A DNA stretch of 64,000 nt from Owenia fusiformis. Its lineage: Eukaryota > Annelida > Polychaeta > Sabellida > Oweniidae. Shown here piece by piece: positions 56,984 through 64,000 of this stretch. The first letter of the stretch is position 1. Each line of letters opens with the position of its first letter. The position numbers were made by a program, and so were the translations under genes. Location: the NCBI GenBank assembly GCA_903813345.2, contig CAIIXF020000009.1:11960030-12024029 (forward strand), read 5' to 3'. The notes beneath the pieces were generated by a model. That model saw nothing but the letters and a program-made list of their open reading frames with translations, had not been told where the DNA came from and ran no database searches.

Positions 56984-57540
56984 TTAGATTTGTTCCACGC
57001 CGTTCAAAGAAGCATGAAGGAAATAAAAAGGATCACCATTTAGAAGAGATATCGCAAGGGATTTATTTTCAGAAATCACAGTGATGTAGGGAAAATGAGG
57101 ACAATGGCAACACCGGCAAAGGAAATACTGATGAGGAATCTTGACCTTTTCGTAAAAAAGTACAACAACATCAAAACTTCCAATAACATTTCGGTTAAGC
57201 GCTTGGTTTATGTTATCAATCAAAAATTTAAGAAAACATATCAAAAAGGGTTGTCTGTCAAACATTCCAGTTAAAGGGTCCATTTCAAGAAATGAAAGAC
57301 TCCACCGTAGATTAAGATATTTAATGAAATCAGATACTAAAATTGCATCGCATACAGCGCATGCAGTTATGTCAGTTATCATCGATAAAATAAATGGATT
57401 GAACACATATACAATGAGGTACACGTTGGGAAAAGAAGGAAACAGTCAAGAAATGGACTTCAAAGAAATAACGTTTGGCCTTCGACTAACAGACTCTTGT
57501 ATAGACAATGATGATATTCTTCAGCCTGTGTGCCTTTTAA
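56984..57540 (+). pseudogene. Transposase C-terminal region (OTU-linked family)
   Basis: After acceptor TTATTTCAG (56983) reads LDLFHAVQRSMKEIKRI, a stop, FRNHSDVGKMRTMATPAKEI and LMRNLDLFVKKYNNIKT; a frame change near 57230 leads to HIKKGCLSNIPVKGSISRNE, RLHRRLRYLM. I recall this order (DLFHAVQR, D.G..R...TP....L..N...F..KW, H..KGCLS.IP.G.GT.RNE.LH) as the C-terminal part of a multi-copy invertebrate transposase-like protein that often continues into an OTU domain, as here. The acidic catalytic residues upstream are not in the window. Confidence 0.55.
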
Positions 57541-58835
57541 AAAATTTTGAAAATCTCCAGGGAAAAGATCACAACTTGTCCAATCATTCATACGCTGAGT
57601 ATTACAGAGATTCGATAAAATCAATAAGTATTAAAACAACAATAAATGAATGGATTATAAGTCAAAGGTTGAGAACATTGTCTATAGCTAATGTAATATC
57701 AAATGATCAAATTCCATTTATTGTCAACGCCACAAGGGGGGAACAAGTGAAGGCTTCAACCAGTAGTCCGACAGTGTTACAGAGACAGTAGGAAATGGAA
57801 ACTGCTTATTTGAAAAGTTACCACACCAAATAATATTATTATTAAGTTCAACAAATAACAATAGGTTAACAGAGCATTTCAATATGTTAATCAACAACAC
57901 AGAATTTACTATAGAACAGCTAACAGAACTATTAAGAAAGATAATAATACAATACATGAAAGATAACAAAAATAAGATCATGGAAAGAATAGGTGTCAAC
58001 AAGAATTCATTTAATGAGATGATTAATGAGTTACAGCAAAATTACACTTTTGATAATAATTTGGCCGATACTATTCCCCTTACAGCACTGGCAAATATTT
58101 TCAAAGTACAATTAACAATATCAACCGATTTGGTAAACAATCCCATCATTTTTATTACTCCAGAAGACATTACACCATTTAAATTTGAAAATCTCAATGG
58201 AAAAGACGACAACTTGTCCAATCATTCATACGCTGAGTTTTACAGAGATTCAATAAGATCAATAAGTATTAAAACAATAAATGAATGGATCATAAGTCAA
58301 AGGTTGCAAACATTGTCTACGGTTAATGTAATATCATATGATCAAATTCCTTTTATTGTCAACGCAACAATGGGAGAAAGAGTGAAGGCTTCAACCAGTA
58401 GTCGGACAGTGTTTGAGAGAAGTATGGCAGGCTTCCATGTACTATCACATGGGACAATAGGAAATGGAAACTGCTTATTTGAAGCGTTAGCCCATGAAAT
58501 ATTATTATTATTAAGTTCAACAAATAACAATAGGTTAAGAGAGCAATTCAATACTCTAAACATAAACACAGACTTGAGTAAAGAAGATCTAACAGCACTA
58601 TTAAGAAAGATAGTAATACAATACATGAAAGATAACAAAAATAAGATCATGGAAAGTATAGGTGTCAACGAGAATTCATTTAATGAGATGATTAATGAGT
58701 ATTACAGCAAAATTACACTTTTGATAATGATTTGGCGGATACTATTCCCCTTACAGTGGCAAATTTTTTCAATGTACAATTAACAATATCAACCAATTTG
58801 GTAAACAATCCCATCATTTTTATTACTCCCGAAGA
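57541..58835 (+). pseudogene. Tandem OTU cysteine-protease-like domains
   Basis: Two diverged copies about 640 bp apart (57541-58180 and 58181-58835). Each begins NFENLQGKDHNLSNHSYAE-like and continues to the OTU catalytic block: GNGNCLFEALAHE in copy 2 (Cys at 58472-58474), GNGNCLFEK in copy 1 (Cys at 57803-57805). Copy 1 ends with the complete tail TIPLTALANIFKVQLTIST and NPIIFITPED. Copy 1 has lost about 33 bp just before the Cys and has a frame change; copy 2 is open to 58783 and then shifts. OTU proteases cleave ubiquitin chains; here the domain is a transposon-carried module and both copies are defective. Confidence 0.7.
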
Positions 58836-58837
58836 CA

Positions 58838-59242
58838 AACCTCTTCAGTACCATCCAAGAAAGACATGCTTACAACACCCGAAATAGGGTAAACTATGAC
58901 AAACCCAAAATTCGAACAAATTATGGTAAAGCCTTGATATCTTTTACTGCACCATCAATTTGGAATTCATTACCTATTGAAATAACATCATCTGGAAGTA
59001 TTTTTATTATGAAAAAAGAATTGAAAAAATATTTTATCAATCAATAATATCAATTTCAGATAACCATAGTGGGCATTATAAGACACATTCTTAGTCAGAC
59101 ATAGATAGTAGCATTCATCACACAAGCAGATCCCCAATCTGTACATTTCATGATTATAAACACGGGAATATACACGAGAAGTGTCACCCGTTTACTGTAC
59201 ATTTGATGTTGAAATATATATGAATAAATAAATAAATAAATT
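58838..59242 (+). mobile_element. 5'-truncated non-LTR retrotransposon end
   Basis: Coding end of a non-LTR reverse transcriptase: HAYNTRNRVNYDKPKIRTNY, GKALISFTAPSIWNSLPIEI and a TAA at 59045-59047. A 3' untranslated region follows with an (ATAA)n tail at 59222-59241. It truncates OTU copy 2 right after ITPED, so it inserted there. 'YNTRN...RTN.GK....Y.GP..WNSLP' is typical of CR1/L2/jockey-type ends. Only this final exon-length piece remains. Confidence 0.75.
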
Positions 59243-59252
59243 ACCATATAAA

Positions 59253-60420
59253 AATCTTGATCCCAAAAGTTTCGCCATGCAAACTAAAAAAGATATAATG
59301 CCTGTAAAGTGAACGATTTGCTCGGAAATTTGTGTTTCTTGCCTGTTTTGTATATTTTATAGTTTCCGTTGTGGTGCGTCAATTCAGATGAAATTTGTTA
59401 CATCTTATTAGTTAGGCTTTGTAGAACATTTCGCTCGTGTTTTAGTGTTGGAGGTTGTTGGTAAGAACACGAATTCGACGATAATGTTCCATTTTTGGTG
59501 TCTTCGAACTGTGATTTCGTGCAATAATTGTTTCTGTTGACAATGTTCCTGTCAGGTAACATTGTAAATGGTGTCATTCTGTAGCGGTGGTTTGTAGCTA
59601 CATTTTGATGCATAGTTTTATATGTTTTGATATGGGTTTGGTGGTGTATGCGAATGTTTTGGTTGATAAACAAACACAGTTTGGCGCCGTGGGTTATGGC
59701 ATTGAGATACATGTACGCAATTGATGGATCCTGAATTTAGAAATACAAAATTATGTCATCCTTTAACGCTTTCCTATCCGTTGGAGTCTGGTCTCTGTAT
59801 CTGTCTTCAGTAAACCTAAAATAAGAATACTGCAATGTTCCATGGTGGCGTTTTTTAATTACAGGTCGTGTAGACCATTCTTGCTTGACTAGCAAAACAT
59901 TGACTTTCGGACGTTTGCGGCATTTCGCCTTTTACATCATATACTTTAATCCTAGAATACTTACAATATTTTACCATACCGTAAGCCTATTCATTTGGCC
60001 ATTCAATCGTAAACTAAATTTTGTCTTGAAAAAGTAAATTTTCCAGATTTGTTGAAATTTCTACCAGAATTTGTCTGCTCCCCCTCCGTCCAATTTCTAC
60101 GATCATCAGCCATGGGATTGAATAGAAACTCACTCCATGTCAAAATACAAATGGCTACAACCAATAACAACAGTCAATAACATTTAGATATCTTATAACA
60201 ACAGACAGGGCCGTCCATATATTCATCCCATTGAGTTAGCTTCATTCCCCGTTTCAGTTAGCTTCATTCCTACGTCATCACTAACTTCAGTTAGAGTCAT
60301 TCTAAGTGAAGCCGTTTTCTTTCAATTTTTCTAATATCGCAGGTGCGTGAGCCTTTATTTGTGGTTGTTTACAATCATATCTTTATTAGTTTGCATGGCG
60401 AAACTTTTGGGATCAAGATT
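59253..60420. mobile_element. Inverted-repeat-bounded unit
   Basis: The first 44 bases, starting AATCTTGATCCCAAAAGTTT (59253), are repeated in inverse at 60377-60420 with one mismatch. Inside lies the stretch 59859-60110 that matches the piggyBac-interrupted repeat at 4688-4766/11399-11570. No target-site duplication is clear, and its left edge abuts the non-LTR tail. An open frame (59398-59712, minus) is not recognised. Confidence 0.65.
59859..60110 (+). repeat. Uninterrupted paralogue of the piggyBac target
   Basis: Starts 'ttacaggtcgtgtagaccatt' and ends 'tccaatttctacgatcatc'. It aligns with the flanks of the piggyBac element on both sides, passing straight through the insertion point near 59940. 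Confidence 0.75.
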
Positions 60421-60709
60421 CAGCTTTGTTTGGCTGTAATTGGAGATTTATCGAAAACGAACGAATTTTGTCCACCATCTTGAATAAGCTAACTGCAGTT
60501 AGAGTCATCCAGTTGTGGAACAGTGAATATAATTAAGTCCATAAAGTTCTAATTTCAGCTGTGGTTTACACATGTAAAATGTGATCATTTTCATTTGTTA
60601 ATGCAGAGTAAGACTTCAACAAATTTGGGTATATAATAATTACCCTACCACGTGACCATGTTTAAAAGGAAAACAGGGTACAGTTAAGTTGTAAATGGAG
60701 GACGTGGGT

Positions 60710-60795
60710 TTAACCTCTTTGGTGCCGTTATGACATATATGTCGTTTCCCGTCTTCGTGCCATTACGACATTTATGCCGTTTCAACGTGAGAATT
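60710..60795 (+). mobile_element. piggyBac-type left terminus
   Basis: TTAACCTCTTTGGTGCC (60710-60726) is followed by a palindrome GACATATATGTC and a second GTGCC...GACATTTATG copy. The order TTAACC, short motif, palindrome, motif repeat, palindrome repeat is the same as at the left end of the element at 4767. No matching right end found in the window. Confidence 0.45.
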
Positions 60796-60799
60796 TCTT

Positions 60800-62025
60800 G
60801 AAATGCAGACCTTTGATTTTATATGCTTATTTATTTTTTGTTTTATCAACCAATCTGTTTTTGTATGTTTCTAATCGAGAAAAGGGGACATGCCATTAAG
60901 AGGCCATTCTCTGACTTAGTCATTTTTTCAAAAGTGTGAAAATAAAAAAATTCATGAAAAGTTCCTAAAATATTCTGAATAACAAGTTGAATATATATAT
61001 TTAATGATGGCACAAGCAAAAGTCTGAAAATTAACATGAAATGAAGGGTTTTGACAGATGCAAAAGATGGTAGATTTGTGATGAAGAAATAGAAGTTTTT
61101 GCAGTAACAACACAATTACCTCGAAGTTATCCGTTATGAGAGGCTGAGGACTAAACTTGACATAATTTTCAATCTCAGATTATCAGTAGTATCTAACTTA
61201 AGCCGGACAGCCACTCAAAATGTATATGGAGCCCATAAGATTCATTTTTCTCAATTGAAGTCACTATTTCTGTTTTTAGCTTCAGAGGATAGGAGGTACA
61301 TGAACATGCTAAGTTTACCTAGATCACAAGCCTTACCACAAATATAAAGTATATAGGAATAGAGTTGATATGTGTGAAAACCTTAAACTTCTCATTTTAT
61401 TGGGGATGGAACTTGTGGACCATGTGTATTTCTAACTTCTTCACATGTACATGGATCTAAAATTGTGGCAGCCATCTTGGATTTGTCATATTATGTGGAC
61501 ATGGTTTTGGTTGTGCTGAATTTGTTTCAAAATAACATTTCTTGTATACCTTCGATAAGTGAGATAGGCATTTGAAATTAAATACAGATAGTATACTTGA
61601 CATTTAATGCGGTAAACAGTAATACAATTCATTCTTACATAATAAGTGAGTCCAGACAAAAAGTTGTTATTGTGTTAGTTTAACTGGGCATAAATTACAC
61701 TCATTGGCCTTGGTTTTCTTAATTGGCTTGGATAAAATGTTGTTCTGTTTATTCAGAAAAGGAGTATAGTTCAATATACAAGTTCACATTCGTTCCATCC
61801 TCTTGTAGAAAGAATCTCATATTATTTCATCTCAAATATAGAACACAAAAATATAATAAAAAACAAGTTTCTATTAATTGCAAAAGTTAGCTTCTATGTC
61901 ATGACTGAGTTTGGGTTCCGCTTCTAGGGAAAAAATATTCATCTGGAAATATCGTATTGACCATTGCTATACACTCCATATTTAATCCTCCCAGTAAATA
62001 ACATTGATATACAGTACGTACAAGT
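60800..62025. other. No feature recognised
   Basis: AT-rich sequence; the open frame at 60846-61115 (minus) matches nothing known. Confidence 0.35.
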
Positions 62026-62026
62026 A

Positions 62027-62639
62027 TACAGGGTGTCAAATAAGTCCCGTCCCCCCTGCTACAGCTAAAACCTTAACAGAAGGTACCTAGTGTGATATAC
62101 CATTGGAAAGATCATCCAAAGTTATTTTAACCCACCAACTCTCAATTATTTAGGATGAAATTTACCTATATTTTTATGATGTCTTTTAAAATTAACGTGC
62201 CCTCCTTTAAGTAGCTTTTTTGCGTCAAAATGAGAGGATATGACCTCAGAAATACATCAAAAAGTTAATCTTTTTCAGATTCCAATTGTTACAAAAAGGT
62301 TTTCACCACTTTCCTTGCACCTCTATTTTCTACACATCTAACCCTATCCAGAAATAGGTTAAATTCATCGCCATAAACATATTTAGTCATATTTTGGTCC
62401 CGTGACCTTTCTTATACACGATTCTTATAATCGTGTCAAATACGCCAAATGCCATGTTTCTAGGCATATGGTCACCTCAATTGATACAATGTAAAAATTT
62501 CTGAGATTGATTGACATGTGTCAGATATATGCCAATCAACGTAACTTTGGAAGACCTTTCCAATGATATATCACACTTGGTACCAAATATCTTGGTTTTG
62601 GCTGTAGAGGGGGGGACGGGACTTATTTGACACCCTGTA
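62027..62639. mobile_element. TA-flanked MITE (Tc1/mariner type)
   Basis: The unit 62029-62637 (609 bp) begins CAGGGTGTCAAATAAGTCCC and its first 28 bases are exactly repeated in inverse at the right end. Similarity between the arms continues, with changes, for about 95 bp (ATTGGAAAG.TC.TCCAAAGTTA). Flanking dinucleotide TA on both sides. No coding capacity. Confidence 0.92.
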
Positions 62640-62784
62640 TATGACATCGAGGATCTGGGGTTTGGGTAATGTGAGACATGAGGCCACTTGTCTTTTTGAA
62701 TCTCATATTCAATATTCTTTCTTTAAACCCTCATATTTAATATTTTTGGAGTGGTAATTCAATTATGTACCTATTTTTTATTCT

Positions 62785-63150
62785 TTATCCCATAGTTGAA
62801 CTCTGTTCCACTCTGTTAGGTAACATGAAAACATATTTATGATATTTTGCAAATGCGTGGAAAAAGTGATATCTGTGGAATACGGAAAATATTTCACAGA
62901 TATCACCTTTTGGCAGGGATTTGAAAACTACCACCAATATGATGTGTTTTGTTACATATTGATTTCATGACATCACGGGGATGAATGAATGAATGGATGT
63001 TGTTTTGATATGCTTTGTTTAGTTTTAGAGGTGAACTATGGGAAAAATAGAACATCCTATGAATTTTCGTGATATTGTGTTAATCCAACTCATTGATATC
63101 AATATCTGCGCTAATTCGCTATGCTAACTTGGCAAGATATTGATATCAAC
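62785..63150. repeat. Nested inverted repeats
   Basis: Outer arms TCCCATAGTTGAACTCTG / GAGGTGAACTATGGGAAA (about 62787-62806 and 63027-63043). Inside: GTGATATCTGTGGAA / TTTCACAGATATCAC (62867-62907). Just outside: TTGATATCAATATCT / AGATATTGATATCAA (63091-63147). Could be a foldback element. Confidence 0.6.
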
Positions 63151-64000
63151 TCGGAGATAAAGATAAAATCATTTAAAATCATATGATATCCTACACATAT
63201 CCTTTACTGTGCCACAACTTTCTCATATGTTATATATTTTGGCACAGGCCATCATTTATTTTCCTTGAATTCATGCTTTTGTTCCTCGTTTTAGAAATGA
63301 GAGGAAATCTTTGATTTTCCTTGTATTTAAGTTGCTTAAATGTTGCCCTGTGATGTTGATAAAAGTCAATAGTAATCCATTACAGTCACAATTGAAATGT
63401 ACCCATTGCTAGCCCAGAACCTACCAAAATAGCATTTGCATTTTGTCAATATTGCCCTATGTGCTTTTCCATGAAAATAATTTTAATCGTATCTTTTCTT
63501 CAGTATTTCATATATTACATTTTAATATATTTATATTGGTTAATATTTATATACTATTTACTTAAACAACAATAAATAAAGAATATTTTGTAAAAACACC
63601 AAAAATGGTATATGATCTTTAAATGACTGTTGTTTGAACATCAAAGGTCAAAATTCGCTGAAATTGTATTTTTATAAAGCACAAATGATTTTTCTTCAAT
63701 ATGATATGCATTATTATCAGATATCTTTGGGGGCTAAAAAGGGCCCTTAATGACACCCGTCCTTTATGATTTTACCACCCAAAACTGAATTTTTAACATT
63801 TGGTTAAGTTAATGATTACCTTTTTAACAGTTGAACACCTAATAAGGTGCAATTACATCATGCATTACAATCATGCACTAAAATGTATATTATACACATT
63901 TAAGAAATGTTAAAAATCCTAGCAAATAATGATTCTTACTTCATTATATTTTCAAAAAATGACAATAAATGCTATGGTAGATCTTTATTTTATATTATTG
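63151..64000. other. No feature recognised
   Basis: AT-rich sequence to the window end without coding or structured repeats that I can support. Confidence 0.4.

Noticed and set aside
63733-63755. Right end for the piggyBac-type terminus at 60710
   Set aside because: GGGCCCTTAA is near a TTAA but does not match the complement of the left terminal motif.
1-64000. CRISPR array, rRNA or bacterial operon
   Set aside because: No regularly spaced identical short repeats with unique spacers, no rRNA-like blocks, and gene structure is clearly eukaryotic with introns.

Overview
The window looks like an AT-rich metazoan genome segment, most likely a lophotrochozoan and plausibly a bivalve or other mollusc. 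The reasons are spliced host-type exons with GT/AG signals, many metazoan transposon families, frequent ACATGTA words, and invertebrate multi-copy families (P2X7-like cysteine-rich exons, OTU-linked transposase, SGNH-like proteins). The species call is inference. Only one conserved host gene is recognised with confidence: the elongation factor 2 lysine methyltransferase EEF2KMT on the minus strand (28692-30506), with five clean exons and its first exon not found. Nearly everything else is mobile DNA at various stages of decay.

Layout. 0-4.7 kb: a DIRS-like reverse transcriptase relic, an LTR boundary, a hAT C-terminal relic, and a compact hAT element with terminal repeats, 8-bp target duplications and an intron-split BED zinc finger. 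4.77-11.35 kb: a complete but decayed piggyBac element flanked by TTAA, carrying a hairpin-rich satellite and a 380-bp duplication; a paralogue of its insertion site survives at 59.86 kb. 12.3-13.6 kb: two copies of a Penelope-like GIY-YIG endonuclease end, each followed by a small RING-like ORF with TGA at the last zinc cysteine. 14.4-15.3 kb: a minisatellite and a non-LTR reverse transcriptase relic. 15.45-17.61 kb: an inverted-repeat-bounded element encoding a protein like the N-terminal zinc region of RAG1. 20-28 kb: Ty3/gypsy integrase and gag relics, a tRNA-derived SINE, an SGNH relic, tandem repeats, a candidate LTR with primer site and two small overlapping ORFs.

28.7-31.6 kb: EEF2KMT, with a duplicated piece of its second exon separated from the original by a gag fragment. 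32.2-37.2 kb: a transposase-like relic followed by P2X7-like exons, one split by a 2.83-kb transposon with 45-bp inverted repeats and a 5-bp target duplication. 37.3-42.4 kb: an LTR/primer-site candidate, a broken envelope-like gene, a CCHC knuckle ORF and a 760-bp tandem duplication containing a polypurine tract. 45.3-51.7 kb: a second P2X7-like locus together with another uncharacterised invertebrate family and an SGNH-like gene. 53.8-55.1 kb: a 135-bp satellite followed by a CGGA/CGTA microsatellite. 55.3-59.2 kb: SGNH, gag, transposase/OTU and non-LTR relics. 59.25-60.42 kb: an inverted-repeat element. 62.03-62.64 kb: a TA-flanked MITE.

The parts do not form one pathway. They record nested insertions: piggyBac into an older inverted-repeat family, a TIR transposon into a P2X7-like exon, and a non-LTR end into an OTU copy. 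The most notable item is the RAG1-N-terminal-like transposon. Family calls rest on motif recognition from memory; no database search was possible.
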